From Treponema sp. (GTDB taxonomy: Bacteria > Spirochaetota > Spirochaetia > Treponematales > Breznakiellaceae): DNA of 64,000 nt. Below, in pieces: positions 9,219 through 20,137 of this stretch. How positions within the stretch are numbered: the stretch's first letter is position 1; the number at the start of each line of letters is the position of its first letter. The notes beneath the pieces are model-generated. The model saw only the letters and a program-made list of their open reading frames with translations. It had not been told where the DNA came from and did not search any database. The stretch is taken from NCBI GenBank assembly GCA_009777535.1, contig WRLP01000002.1:62001-126000 (forward strand), in the 5' to 3' direction. Made by a program: the position numbers and the translations under genes.

Positions 9219-11111
9219 ATGGCGGATAATCATGAAACCGAAGGGAAGCCGCCGCGAATAAAAAGCGTTCTGCACCATGTTGAAGAGTTATTCTGCATAG
9301 TATCCCTGGTTTTTATGGCATTACTGCCGTTAGCGGAATCCGCCGCCAGGATTTTTTTCAAATCAGGCGTTCCCGCTTCATCGGGACTAATGACCCATTT
9401 TCTGCTGCTCTCCGGGCTGCTCTCGGGAATGATATGTACCAGAAATAACAACCATCTTTCAATCGGCCTGATTCAGTACTTAAAGGATGGAAAATTAAAA
9501 GATATTTTCAGGCTTCTGGGTAATCTGTTATCGGCCTTTGTCGCCGCCCTTATCGCCTGGTCTTCCCTCTCTTTTATTAAAATAGGCCTTTCAGATAAAA
9601 AAATAGGCTTTATTTCCGAGCGTGTCTTTGCCCTGATAATACCTGTTTCTTTTACAATTATCGCGCTTCGTTTTGCCCGCAGTACAGGGCTTAAGGGCCG
9701 AAAAATTATTTTCCCCATACTGGCTCTCCTGCTTGGAACCGCCGCAGCCTTTCCGGTAATCGCAAAATTTATATGGGGTTTTGATTTACCGGACGCTGTT
9801 TTTGACATTTGCGATAAATTTTATTATCTTGCCTATTATTTAAGACTGCCCCTGGTTGTAATGCTGATTTTTGCCGCCCTCGCAGGAACTCCGCTTTTTG
9901 TAATAATCGGAGCCATGGCCCTGCTGCTGATGCACGCCGCAGGAGGGGAAATGGATTCCGTTTCGGCGGATATTTATACAAGCCTTACAAATGGCAACAT
10001 TATAGCAATCCCATTATTTACCCTCGTCGGCTTCTTCCTTTCCGAAAGCAGGGCAGGTGAAAGGCTTGTAACAGCTTTCCGCAGTCTTTTCAGCTGGATG
10101 CCCGGGGGGATAATACTTGCCTCGGTAATTATCTGCGCTTTTTTTACATCGTTTACAGGCGCCTCGGGGGTAACAATACTCGCCCTTGGAGGAATTTTGT
10201 ACACGATTCTAAGTGAGCATATAAAATATCCCCCAAAATTTTCCATCGGGCTTTTAACCTCTGTCGGCTCAGTCGGCCTGCTTTTTCCTCCAAGCCTTCC
10301 GCTGATCCTTGTCGGAACTACAACCCAGACCAATATTGTTCACATGTTTGTCGGCGGCCTAATTCCGGGACTCATTCTGGTTCTGGCGATGGCAGTTTTC
10401 GGCTGTATTGCATCAATTAAAATAAAAATTCCTGTTGAGAAATTTGACGGCAAAAAGGCGCTCGCAGCCGTTAAAAATTCTATACTGGAAATTTTACTGC
10501 CGGTGTTTTTGATTTTCGGTTACTTTACCGGAATATTTTCGCTGGTAGAGATAAGTGCGGCGGCGTTATTTTATGTTTTTATTGTTGAAGTGTTTATCCA
10601 CCGTGATATTAAACTGTCAGAAATTAAAAGGGTTTTTGTTAATGCCATTCCGATAATCGGCGGAGTGCTCTCGATCCTTGCCCTGTCGAAGGCCTTGTCC
10701 TATTACATTGTAGATACCCAAGCCCCTGCAAATGTCGCGCGTTGGATGCAAAACGTTGTTTCGTCCAAATTTGTATTTCTGCTGCTTCTAAATATTGTTC
10801 TGCTTGTTGTCGGCTGCCTAATGGACATATTTTCCGCCATTCTGATTGTCCTGCCGCTTGTGGCGCCTTTGGGCTCCGCCTATGGCATAGATCCGGTACA
10901 TTTGGGCATAATCTTTATTGTTAACCTGGAGGTCGGTTTTCTAACACCGCCTGTTGGAATGAATCTGTTTTTGGCAACATATCGCTTCAAAAAATCTTTT
11001 GTTGATATTTGCCGTTATGTGTTTCCATTCCTGATTATTCAGTTGGTCGTAGTGCTTTTGGTAACCTATTTGCCGTTCCTTTCAACATTTTTGGTTGGAT
11101 TAATAAAGTGA
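9219..11111 (+). CDS. TRAP transporter fused DctQ-DctM permease
   Basis: N-terminal DctQ-like TM block followed by a DctM large permease (FFTSFTGASGVTILALGG, LFPPSLPLILVG). Confidence 0.92.
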   Translation: MADNHETEGKPPRIKSVLHHVEELFCIVSLVFMALLPLAESAARIFFKSGVPASSGLMTHFLLLSGLLSGMICTRNNNHLSIGLIQYLKDGKLKDIFRLLGNLLSAFVAALIAWSSLSFIKIGLSDKKIGFISERVFALIIPVSFTIIALRFARSTGLKGRKIIFPILALLLGTAAAFPVIAKFIWGFDLPDAVFDICDKFYYLAYYLRLPLVVMLIFAALAGTPLFVIIGAMALLLMHAAGGEMDSVSADIYTSLTNGNIIAIPLFTLVGFFLSESRAGERLVTAFRSLFSWMPGGIILASVIICAFFTSFTGASGVTILALGGILYTILSEHIKYPPKFSIGLLTSVGSVGLLFPPSLPLILVGTTTQTNIVHMFVGGLIPGLILVLAMAVFGCIASIKIKIPVEKFDGKKALAAVKNSILEILLPVFLIFGYFTGIFSLVEISAAALFYVFIVEVFIHRDIKLSEIKRVFVNAIPIIGGVLSILALSKALSYYIVDTQAPANVARWMQNVVSSKFVFLLLLNIVLLVVGCLMDIFSAILIVLPLVAPLGSAYGIDPVHLGIIFIVNLEVGFLTPPVGMNLFLATYRFKKSFVDICRYVFPFLIIQLVVVLLVTYLPFLSTFLVGLIK

Positions 11112-11154
11112 AAGATGAGTTGCAATTAAAAAAAAATGCCTTTATAATAATGCC

Positions 11155-11901
11155 ATGAAAATTAAATATCTTGTATTTTTGGCCGCCGCCGGTATTTTAT
11201 TGTTTTCCGCGTGTAAATCTTCGCCAAGACCAAGGGGAAAGGATTTTTCGCCTCATGCACCGCTTGCCCTGGTTACGGTTGTATCAAACCAGGACATCAA
11301 CTGGGAAGGGGAGAAAACCAGAGAAGAAGATTTTATCAGCGGCTTTATAAGAAATACGCTCAGGCTTAACAGAGACGCCTCACGGGTCAGGATTTCATCG
11401 GCAGACACGATGATAGATGAGGCGGACGAAATTTTAAGAAAAGTAATTGCTGACGCCAGGGTCTTCGTGCTTGCCGATAAGGAAAGGATTACTGACAGCC
11501 ATGCTTACTGGACAAGCAGCAGAAATGCGAATTTACCGTCCGGCCAAATCGTCGCGCAAGGGTATCGTTATCTTAATCACAGGGACAGGCAATTTGCCGC
11601 GCAGCTTTCCGAAGAAAACGGCGTTCGATCGCTGCTCTATGTAAATTTTACTTTTAACAAAAAAATGGTTTCCGGTTTTGCCAAAACCGGAAGATGCCGC
11701 GCACTGGTAAAAATGAGGGCGGTAGTAGTTAGCCCTCAGGGAAAAACTGTTTTCCGTTACGAGATAGAAACCCGAAGTTCCGACAGAATAGATGTAAAGA
11801 GCGGCTCATACGATGAAGAAGAATTTATGGATCTGTTAAGAGAGGCAATCGGCGAAGCCTGCTATCGTTTTATATGGAAATTCAGGGGAACGAGAATTTA
11901 A
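11155..11901 (+). CDS. putative lipoprotein, LpoB-like
   Basis: Lipobox LLFSAC at N-terminus. LpoB assignment is by general sequence resemblance only. Confidence 0.5.
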   Translation: MKIKYLVFLAAAGILLFSACKSSPRPRGKDFSPHAPLALVTVVSNQDINWEGEKTREEDFISGFIRNTLRLNRDASRVRISSADTMIDEADEILRKVIADARVFVLADKERITDSHAYWTSSRNANLPSGQIVAQGYRYLNHRDRQFAAQLSEENGVRSLLYVNFTFNKKMVSGFAKTGRCRALVKMRAVVVSPQGKTVFRYEIETRSSDRIDVKSGSYDEEEFMDLLREAIGEACYRFIWKFRGTRI

Positions 11902-12680
11902 TTCTTTAACACGCTCTGTAAAAACTGCCTCGTGCGCTCGTTTACAGGATTGCTGAATATCGCTTCCGGCGTGCCGCTTTCAAGAAGAGCGCCATCGTAC
12001 ATGAAAATAACCTTGTCGGCAACTTCCCTGGCAAAACCCATTTCGTGGGTAACAACCAGCATAGTCATACCGGCTGAGGCCAGTTGTTTCATAACAGCGA
12101 GAACTTCGCCGACCAGCTCGGGATCCAGGGATGAGGTCGGCTCATCGAAAAGCATGATCCTCGGCTCCATGGCAAGCGCCCTGGCAATGGCAACTCGCTG
12201 CAACTGCCCGCCGGATAATTTGGCAGGGTATTCGTCGACCTTGTCCGCCAGACCTACACGTTCGAGTATTTGTATGGACTTTTCCCTGGCTTCAGCCGGC
12301 GGGAGTTTGCGGACATGAACAGGGGCAAGCATCACATTTTCCAGGGCTGTTTTGTGCGGGAAAAGATTAAAACGCTGAAACACCATGCCAACTTCGAGCA
12401 GAATCTTGCTGCGCTCTTCCTGATTCATTTTAGCTCTGTTTACACCCCGGTGGCAGTCAAAGAGCAGCGTATCTTCAATATAAATTTGACCTTCGTCGAT
12501 TGTCTCCAGCCTGTTTAATGCACGCAGATATGTTGATTTACCGGCGCCGGACGGGCCGATAATGCAGACCACTTCTTTTTGCTCGACTGTAAGCGACACA
12601 TTTTTAAGAACCTCAAGGGGCGCCCTGCCGCCCGGAGTTTGAAAAGCCTTGCAGACATTTACTGTTTTGATCATTGACAT
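11898..12680 (-). CDS. polar amino-acid ABC transporter ATP-binding protein
   Basis: Walker [10 protein letters not shown], signature [16 protein letters not shown], Walker [15 protein letters not shown]. Confidence 0.95.
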   Translation of the reverse strand: MSMIKTVNVCKAFQTPGGRAPLEVLKNVSLTVEQKEVVCIIGPSGAGKSTYLRALNRLETIDEGQIYIEDTLLFDCHRGVNRAKMNQEERSKILLEVGMVFQRFNLFPHKTALENVMLAPVHVRKLPPAEAREKSIQILERVGLADKVDEYPAKLSGGQLQRVAIARALAMEPRIMLFDEPTSSLDPELVGEVLAVMKQLASAGMTMLVVTHEMGFAREVADKVIFMYDGALLESGTPEAIFSNPVNERTRQFLQSVLKN

Positions 12681-12686
12681 GGCAGC

Positions 12687-13364
12687 TCACTCATACACAG
12701 AATATTTTTTCTCCAGCTTGTGAAAAATGAAAGAAAAAACCCATGTAATAATTAAATAGAGAATCATCGCCGGAATATAGACAAGGGCGGAGCGGGTTGA
12801 GCCCTCAATATTTCTTGTGGCCTTGGTTATATCTATCAGCGCAATCATGGAAACAAGGGAAGCGTCTTTAAGTATCATAATAAATTCATTCCCTACAGGA
12901 GGAATAAGCCGCCTTATTGACTGGGGAATAATCACAAGCCGCATTGTCTGGGCATAAGAGAGCCCCAGGGCGCGGGAAGCTTCAAACTGCCCCTTATCAA
13001 TGCTCTGGATTGCCGCGCGGACAATCTCCGCGGAGTAGGCTGCAACATTCAGGCTGTACGCAATAAAGGCATATATAAAGCGATTCAGTTCCTGATTTCT
13101 TATGGGAATAAGAAAAACAGGTGAAATAAGGGGAAGAGCATAATAGATAAAATAAAGCTGCATCAGAAGGGGAGTGCCCCTGAAAAAGAAAATATAGGCG
13201 CTGCATAATTTATTTATTATTACACGCCTGGACATCTTCCCCAGAGCCAAAAATATACTGAGGAATACCCCGGCTGTAACAGAGGTGATTGTAAGAGCAA
13301 TGGTAATCCTGGCCCCGCCCAACAGGGCGGGAATCCAGGATATTATCTTTTGCAATGTTCCCAT
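12687..13364 (-). CDS. amino-acid ABC transporter permease (His/Glu/Gln/Arg family)
   Basis: EASRALGLSYAQTMRLVIIPQSIRRLIPPVGNEFI motif. Confidence 0.95.
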   Translation of the reverse strand: MGTLQKIISWIPALLGGARITIALTITSVTAGVFLSIFLALGKMSRRVIINKLCSAYIFFFRGTPLLMQLYFIYYALPLISPVFLIPIRNQELNRFIYAFIAYSLNVAAYSAEIVRAAIQSIDKGQFEASRALGLSYAQTMRLVIIPQSIRRLIPPVGNEFIMILKDASLVSMIALIDITKATRNIEGSTRSALVYIPAMILYLIITWVFSFIFHKLEKKYSVYE

Positions 13365-13380
13365 TGGGTTTTGTTCGTCA

Positions 13381-14181
13381 TTACCTGGCGGAACTTACCA
13401 TATCAACGTTAAATATTTCCTGGGAAAGCCTGTGCATTGTCCCGTCGGCAAAAAGCTCATCCAGCGCCTTGTCTATGGCTTCGGTAAGCGCATCATTTCC
13501 CCTCTTTATGCAGATGCCAAATACCTCGTCTGCTTCGCCCTGCCATACAATTTCGTACGGAGAATTGGGAATGGCGATATAATCGACGGCGACCAGCGAG
13601 TCGGTTACAATAACGTCCACGCGGCCAAGCAGAATCTCGTCAAAGCAGCTCATTACCTTATCGTACTCAAAAGGTGTATACCTTATCCCTTCTTCAACGA
13701 GTTTAGCCATAAAAAATTTAGCGGTAGTTTCCGCCTGATATGCCACTCCAAGACCGGCCAGTTCCTGGGGACTCCGCGGCTTAATGGACGAATTTTTAAG
13801 TGATACAATCGCCATGGCATTGCCGATATAGGGCTTTGAAAAATTATGAGCCCTCTGCCGCTCGGGAGTAACGGTAACCGAAGACATAATGCAGTCATAT
13901 CTGCTGGTTTCCACACCGGCAAAAATCCCGTCCCAGGCAGTATCGACAAATTCTACCGAGAGCCCCATTTTTTCGGCAATGGCCTTACCCATGCTGACAT
14001 CAAAGCCGATGGGGGTTACTCCGTCGTCGTCATAGTATTCCATCGGCGGATAGCCAATTTCCATACCTACCATGAGTACGCCGGGTTTTACGGTTAAACC
14101 TTCTGATTTTTTTGCACATCCGGAAAGAAGGAACGTACATGCCGTAAAAGCGGCCAAAACAATTAACGCTGTCCTTTTCAT
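13381..14181 (-). CDS. amino-acid ABC transporter substrate-binding lipoprotein
   Basis: Lipobox LLSGCAKK, SBP_bac_3 signatures (PIGFDVSMGKAIAEKMG). Confidence 0.93.
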   Translation of the reverse strand: MKRTALIVLAAFTACTFLLSGCAKKSEGLTVKPGVLMVGMEIGYPPMEYYDDDGVTPIGFDVSMGKAIAEKMGLSVEFVDTAWDGIFAGVETSRYDCIMSSVTVTPERQRAHNFSKPYIGNAMAIVSLKNSSIKPRSPQELAGLGVAYQAETTAKFFMAKLVEEGIRYTPFEYDKVMSCFDEILLGRVDVIVTDSLVAVDYIAIPNSPYEIVWQGEADEVFGICIKRGNDALTEAIDKALDELFADGTMHRLSQEIFNVDMVSSAR

Positions 14182-14274
14182 TTATTCCTCCAAATAAAAG
14201 TAACTAAGTCTGGGTGAGTATACATTTTTAACGATATTAATGTCAATCAGCCGGCTGCCTTGCAGATTTTATCT

Positions 14275-17037
14275 TTACAGGTATTCTTTCATCAGTTTTA
14301 ACAATATTTCCAGATCTATTGGTTTACCCAGGTGGGCATCCATGCCGGATTTAATGGCTCTTTGTATGTCTTCCTGCATTACATTCGCTGTCATCGCGAT
14401 TATTGGAACTGATGCAGCATCGGCGCGATCCAGTTTCCTTATTTCCTCGGTGGCTGTACAGCCGTCCATAACCGGCATTTGCATATCCATCAGAATGATG
14501 TCGTAGTAACCTTCCTTCGATTTCCTGAATTTTTCAAGAGAGTCCCTGCCGTTCCCTGCGGTTTCAAATTCAATGCCTGTAGAGGAAAGCAGTTCAATTA
14601 TTATATCGCGGTTAATTTCGATATCGTCGACTACCATGCATCTCTTGCAGGAAAAATCATAACTTATGTTACTAACAATATTTTCCGGCTCGCCCTTTTT
14701 ATCGATCGAGGGATTGGCTGAACATCGTATTGTAAAAGAAAATATGCTTCCTTGCCCTTCCTTGCTCTTAAGTGATATACTGCCGCCCATCATTTCTACA
14801 AGCGATTTACAGATAACAAGGCCGAGACCTGTACCGCCGTAGTTTCTAGTTGTACTGCTGTCGGCCTGTTCAAACGGCCGAAACAGCCTGGAAGCCTGAT
14901 ACTCGCTTAACCCAATGCCCTGGTCTATTACCTCAAAACTATAAGTGCTTATGCCATGGGTTGAATCAATTTCCCTTACATTAATAAAAATATCACTGCC
15001 GTTATTGGAAAATTTAATCGCATTGGAAAGCAGATTGATCAGCACCTGATTAAGCCTTAAAGAATCGGTTCTTACCCCATCGTTTTGGATATTTTCAATA
15101 TTGAGCTTAATATCAATATTTCTTTGCCTTGCTCTTGAATTCATCATCGAAACCACAAAATTTAAATCGTCCGTAAGTGAAAAATCCGTAATATCCAGGG
15201 CAAGCTTGCCGGACTCAACCTTGCTGAAATCCAGTATATCATTGATAATGCCCAAAAGATGATTCGATGAGTATTCAACCTGTTCAAGGCAGCTGTTTAT
15301 TTTTTCGCTTTCCCGAGAATTCTTTGCGATCTGAGTCAGCCCTATTATCGCGTTCATGGGCGTGCGTATTTCGTGGCTCATTCGGGAGAGGAAATCGCTT
15401 TTTGCGCTGCTTGCCGCTTCGGCGTCAATCTTCGCCTGTGTCAGCAGGGTAACATCGTTTAACAACAGAATCGCGCACGCAGAATCCGGTGCGGGCATAT
15501 TGTCCTTAACACGCTGAAGACTCAAATTAAAATTGTCCGCCCCATAAACACCTAACAGGGCAATATCCGTATTGAAGGGCCTGCGCCCCTGGGTGTCCGA
15601 ATCAAAAATAGCCGCCGCCTTTGGATCAAGTGAAGCCACTGTTTCATTGCCTCCGCCGGCAATCTGCTCCAAAAGCCCGGGGTCTTCAGCGTCAAGACCG
15701 TGTATTATAAGAAATTCGTCCATTGCGCTGTTTCTGAACAACATCTCTTTTCTGTTATTAAAAAGCGCAAGCGCCACGGGTATCGCATCCAGATATGAGC
15801 AAATAACATCCAGTGAACCGTTAACTCCGGCCGCAATCCTTAAAAAATCCCCTTTAAGATTTGAGAGTTCAGCGCGCTCCCCAAGTCTGCCGGCGCTGGC
15901 GGCCGCAGTAATACGATCTATTTCAACTATTACTTCCTCAACAGATTGCGACATCGATAAAAATGCTCCGGCCAACTGGCCTATCTCATCGCTTCTGCCC
16001 AGTATTTCCGGCGGAAGTGTATTTTGGAACAATCCCTGATTTAGCCTGTTGGCCTTTTCGGTGATTATATTTAAGGGCTCCGTCAGCAAATTGGAAATCA
16101 ACAAATTGGCGACATATAAAAAAACAGCGAGCAATATTATTGTTATCGCGGTGCTGAATAATACACTTTTTTGTATGGCCGCTATAAAGTCGTTTCGAAG
16201 CACTTCGATGACCATTATCCACCGGATACCCTCAATCGGCGCAAGATAAAGTATTTTCTGTACGCCGCCGTTTGACTGGATATAGCCTGTCTCGCCCTGT
16301 TTTAGTCCGGCGATAGCATCTATCAAAGACGGAAGTGTTTGATAATCGGAAAACATGGATTCGCCCCAAAGAACTTTATTGATGTTCTGATGAGCCATGT
16401 ATTTGCCCTGTTCATTGATAATATACGCGGCATTTCCGGAAGAAATATTAATGCCGGCCAAAATGTTATTCAATATATCATAATTGCAGCTTCCAACAAG
16501 GTAATTGGAAATATGACCCTCTGTTATTACCGGAATTCCCACAATTATTTCCGGTTCAAGGGCAAAATTTATATATATATCATCAACCACAGGCTTTAGC
16601 GATTCTTTCATCTTCCCGTAAATCCCCAGTTCCATAATATCCTCTGGAGAATACCGGCTGCCGGTTTCCAAAATACCGTCAGTATCGTATCGGCCCAGCC
16701 ACAGTAATTCATCGCCGATTTCAATCACATCGGAAGTTCTTTTATTATCCTGGCCGGCAGCATCGAAAAAACCGGCCTCTTTAATGAGCGTTATTCTGTC
16801 GGTTATCATTTTCAGGCTGACCTGGATACTCCGTGCGGCAGTTTTTACCATTGGCCGCATGGTCTCCATAAGAATGGCATCGGTCAGCGCTCCCATAAAA
16901 TTTACCTTGATAAAAACCAAAGCGCCGGCCAAAAGAATAGACGCGAAAATAGAAGCCGTAACGATCTTTGTACGTAAACTGCTTTGCTTCTTCATACTAA
17001 CTGTAAAAACTATAACACTTTTTAAGAAAAATACCAA
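14275..17037 (-). CDS. hybrid sensor histidine kinase/response regulator with extracellular Cache-like sensor and HAMP
   Basis: FLSRMSHEIRTPMNAIIGL H-box, GTGLGLVICKSLVEMMGG G-box, C-terminal receiver (DIILMDMQMPVMDG). Confidence 0.93.
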   Translation of the reverse strand: MVFFLKSVIVFTVSMKKQSSLRTKIVTASIFASILLAGALVFIKVNFMGALTDAILMETMRPMVKTAARSIQVSLKMITDRITLIKEAGFFDAAGQDNKRTSDVIEIGDELLWLGRYDTDGILETGSRYSPEDIMELGIYGKMKESLKPVVDDIYINFALEPEIIVGIPVITEGHISNYLVGSCNYDILNNILAGINISSGNAAYIINEQGKYMAHQNINKVLWGESMFSDYQTLPSLIDAIAGLKQGETGYIQSNGGVQKILYLAPIEGIRWIMVIEVLRNDFIAAIQKSVLFSTAITIILLAVFLYVANLLISNLLTEPLNIITEKANRLNQGLFQNTLPPEILGRSDEIGQLAGAFLSMSQSVEEVIVEIDRITAAASAGRLGERAELSNLKGDFLRIAAGVNGSLDVICSYLDAIPVALALFNNRKEMLFRNSAMDEFLIIHGLDAEDPGLLEQIAGGGNETVASLDPKAAAIFDSDTQGRRPFNTDIALLGVYGADNFNLSLQRVKDNMPAPDSACAILLLNDVTLLTQAKIDAEAASSAKSDFLSRMSHEIRTPMNAIIGLTQIAKNSRESEKINSCLEQVEYSSNHLLGIINDILDFSKVESGKLALDITDFSLTDDLNFVVSMMNSRARQRNIDIKLNIENIQNDGVRTDSLRLNQVLINLLSNAIKFSNNGSDIFINVREIDSTHGISTYSFEVIDQGIGLSEYQASRLFRPFEQADSSTTRNYGGTGLGLVICKSLVEMMGGSISLKSKEGQGSIFSFTIRCSANPSIDKKGEPENIVSNISYDFSCKRCMVVDDIEINRDIIIELLSSTGIEFETAGNGRDSLEKFRKSKEGYYDIILMDMQMPVMDGCTATEEIRKLDRADAASVPIIAMTANVMQEDIQRAIKSGMDAHLGKPIDLEILLKLMKEYL

Positions 17038-17118
17038 TCACATGAATTTTCGACAATTCAGGAAAAAACATTGCCAACAAAGTCTTTATAGACTATCTTA
17101 TATACATAGGAGAATAAA

Positions 17119-18453
17119 ATGCAAAAAATCATATTAATCGGGGCAAATCATGCCGGAACCGCGGCGGCCAATACAATTCTGGACAATTATCCGGATAATG
17201 AGCTTACAATATTCGACAGCAACAGCAATATCAGTTATTTGGGCTGCGGAACCGCACTTTACATCGGGAAGCAGATTGATGAAACAGACGGGCTTTTCTA
17301 TTCGTCCAGGGAAAAACTTGAGGCGAAAAAAGCGAAAGTGCACATGGAAACAAGGGTAAACCGCATCGACTTTGACAAGAAAGTTGTCTATGCTGCGGCA
17401 AAGGACGGGAAGGAAATTGCTGAAAATTATGACAAATTGATCATTGCCACGGGTTCATTGCCCATATCGCCCCCAATAAAGGGAATTGATATTCCAAATG
17501 TGGCCTTTGTAAAGCTGTTTCAGGACGGCCAGCAAATCGACAATCTACTTTCAAAGCCGGAAATAAAGAGCGTAGCGGTAATTGGAGCGGGCTATATCGG
17601 AGTAGAACTTGCGGAAGCTGTCAAGCGCCGCGGCAAGGAAACCCTTCTTTTCGAGGCCGCCGATACCAGCCTTTGTACCTACTATGATGAATGGTTCACA
17701 CATGATATGGACAAGGTACTCTCTGATAACGGTATCAATCTGCATTTTGGCGAACTTGTCCAGGAAATAACCGGCACCGACAAGGTTACCGGCATTAAAA
17801 CCAATAAGGGGGAGTACAAGGTTGATATGGTCATAATGGCGATAGGCTTTAAGCCTAACTCGTCACTTGGAAAGGAATCCCTGGAAATCCTTCCAAACGG
17901 CGCCTACAAGGTAAATAAAAGGCAGGAAACCAATAAAAAAGATGTATACGCCATCGGCGACTGCGCTTCGGTTTTCAGCAATGCAGTCGAAGACAGCGCC
18001 TACATCGCCCTTGCAACCAATGCCGTAAGAAGCGGTATTGTAGCCGGCCACAATGTCTGTGGTACGGCCATTGAATCGGCAGGGGTTCAGGGGTCTAACG
18101 GCATCTGTATTTTTGACTACAAAATGGTGTCCACCGGCCTTAATGTTAAAGCTGCGGAAAAAGCGGGATATACTCCCGTTACAACACAATTTGAGGATTT
18201 ACAGAAACCGGCGTTTATCAAGGAAAACAACAACAAGGTAAAATTACGCATTGTTTATGATAAAAATACACGCCGGATTCTGGGCGCCCAGATGGCTTCG
18301 TATCATGATATATCAATGGGCATACATATGTTCTCTCTTGCCATTGAGGAAAAACTTACCATTGATAAATTGAAACTGCTGGATATTTTCTTCCTGCCTC
18401 ATTTTAACCAGCCGTACAATTATATTACGATGGCCGCATTGGGGGCAGCATAA
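17119..18453 (+). CDS. nox: FAD-dependent NADH oxidase / CoA-disulfide reductase family
   Basis: GANHAGTAAANTIL FAD motif, SYLGCGTAL active-site cysteine, VIGAGYIGVELAEA NAD motif. Confidence 0.9.
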   Translation: MQKIILIGANHAGTAAANTILDNYPDNELTIFDSNSNISYLGCGTALYIGKQIDETDGLFYSSREKLEAKKAKVHMETRVNRIDFDKKVVYAAAKDGKEIAENYDKLIIATGSLPISPPIKGIDIPNVAFVKLFQDGQQIDNLLSKPEIKSVAVIGAGYIGVELAEAVKRRGKETLLFEAADTSLCTYYDEWFTHDMDKVLSDNGINLHFGELVQEITGTDKVTGIKTNKGEYKVDMVIMAIGFKPNSSLGKESLEILPNGAYKVNKRQETNKKDVYAIGDCASVFSNAVEDSAYIALATNAVRSGIVAGHNVCGTAIESAGVQGSNGICIFDYKMVSTGLNVKAAEKAGYTPVTTQFEDLQKPAFIKENNNKVKLRIVYDKNTRRILGAQMASYHDISMGIHMFSLAIEEKLTIDKLKLLDIFFLPHFNQPYNYITMAALGAA

Positions 18454-18479
18454 TCAGAAAATCCGCCATCGTTTAAGCA

Positions 18480-18519
18480 TACTGGTGATTTATACCGAAA
18501 AGTGGTATAATTCACCAGT
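18480..18519 (+). promoter_or_regulatory. near-perfect 16-bp inverted repeat directly upstream of a start codon
   Basis: ACTGGTGATTTATACC GAAAAGT GGTATAATTCACCAGT, ending 2 nt before the ATG at 18522. Confidence 0.7.
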
Positions 18520-18521
18520 TA

Positions 18522-19640
18522 ATGAAACTCGATCCTGTATTAAACAAGGCTATTCGACTCGCCAGATCCCGTAATTTCGAGGGCGCCTTCAAGGTCATGG
18601 AAAGCGAGGTTAGCCGTTATTCAGGCTCATTCAGGTTTTATTATCTGTTTGCGGTTATATGTCTTTATTCCGGCGATCGCGGCGGGGCCATTGTTTACTT
18701 TCGTCTTGCCCGTGAAATAAAGATGCGCGATCCAAAAGTAATGCTGGGTCTTGCCGCGCTTTACATGCACAGAAAAGAAACCGGAAAGGCAGTCGATTAT
18801 TATCTTGATGTGCTGGAAATGGAACCGAAAAACAGTATCGCAAAAAAAGGGCTTGCCGTTATTCGAAAATATTCGGATTCTGACTCGTTTTCCGAGTGGC
18901 TTGAATCGGGAAAAATACCGGCGTTATATCCCCCCATTCCTTCGGCTGGTTTTACCCCCCGCATGATTGTTACTGGCTGCGCCGCTACCGCTGCCGCCTT
19001 AATCCTTTTATTCGGAATTCTAATAAGCACCCGTGTAGTGCCTAATCCATTCAAGCGCGCCGGCACCCGCCCTGTCGCTGAATTTCACCTTTCCAGGGAA
19101 GAGCGTATCGCCCCTGTCCAGCTTGGCGGTATATACAGATACATTTTAACGCGTGATCAGACAGTCGAAATTTACGACAGAGCTCTTTCTCTTTTTACAT
19201 CTTACAGGGACGAAGCGGCAAAAATTAATTTGAATAGAATTCTGGAGTCCAATGCATCCGATGTAATTAAAAATAAAGCGCGGCTGCTAATGGATTTTAT
19301 GGAAGTGCCTGGCTTTGACAATTTTAAGAGGGGCGATAATGTTTCCATTTCGGATGTTATTTTAGAGCCCGTACTTTACCGCGATGTTCATGTTATATGG
19401 AGGGGCATGGCTACGAATGTAGAAACCCATGAGAGTACCACCAGTTTTGATTTTTTGGTCGGCTATGATACAAGAAGAACACTGGAAGGCATTGTAAATG
19501 TTGTGTTCGACAGCGCCGTAGCTGTAAATACTGAACGGCCTCTTGAAGTATTGGGTAAAATTATTCCTCTTGGCTCACATGAAGAATCCATAATGCTGGA
19601 AGGGGTGGCCTTACACCAATCAGGCCGGCTTACCGAATGA
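18522..19640 (+). CDS. TPR-repeat membrane protein
   Basis: TPR-like N-terminus and one TM segment. The stop overlaps the dtd start. Confidence 0.75.
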   Translation: MKLDPVLNKAIRLARSRNFEGAFKVMESEVSRYSGSFRFYYLFAVICLYSGDRGGAIVYFRLAREIKMRDPKVMLGLAALYMHRKETGKAVDYYLDVLEMEPKNSIAKKGLAVIRKYSDSDSFSEWLESGKIPALYPPIPSAGFTPRMIVTGCAATAAALILLFGILISTRVVPNPFKRAGTRPVAEFHLSREERIAPVQLGGIYRYILTRDQTVEIYDRALSLFTSYRDEAAKINLNRILESNASDVIKNKARLLMDFMEVPGFDNFKRGDNVSISDVILEPVLYRDVHVIWRGMATNVETHESTTSFDFLVGYDTRRTLEGIVNVVFDSAVAVNTERPLEVLGKIIPLGSHEESIMLEGVALHQSGRLTE

Positions 19641-20134
19641 AAACTGTAATTCAGCGGGTTTCAAATGCGCAGGTTTCAGTTGATGATATTGTTAAGGGGC
19701 GTATCAAATACGGGCTGCTTGTCTACCTTGGAGTAGGGCACGAGGACACCGAAAAAGACGCCGACTGGCTCGCCGAAAAAACCGTTAATCTGCGTGTTTT
19801 TTCCGATGAGAACGATAAAATGAATTTATCAATTATCGATATGGTTAACCATGTAAACACCTCGGTTAACGAAAATGCCCCCTCTATCGGCGTCCTCGCA
19901 GTCTCGCAATTTACATTGATGGGGGATGCGCGCAAGGGCAGGAGGCCCTCCTGGGATAAAGCAGCGCCGCCCGAAAAGGCAAACAAGCTTTACGATTACT
20001 TTACGCAAAAAATTCGCGGATACGGGCTTCTCTGCGAAACCGGAGAATTCCAGGCGCACATGATGGTAACATACACAAACGACGGCCCTGTTACAATTCT
20101 GCTTGATTCGAAAGAAGACTCCGGCAGTCAGTAA
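19637..20134 (+). CDS. dtd: D-aminoacyl-tRNA deacylase
   Basis: MKTVIQRVSNAQVSVD start, SQFTLMGDARKGRRPSW motif; C-terminal TNDGPVT in place of the canonical TNDGPVT/NSGPVT type. Confidence 0.95.
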   Translation: MKTVIQRVSNAQVSVDDIVKGRIKYGLLVYLGVGHEDTEKDADWLAEKTVNLRVFSDENDKMNLSIIDMVNHVNTSVNENAPSIGVLAVSQFTLMGDARKGRRPSWDKAAPPEKANKLYDYFTQKIRGYGLLCETGEFQAHMMVTYTNDGPVTILLDSKEDSGSQ

Positions 20135-20137
20135 ATA

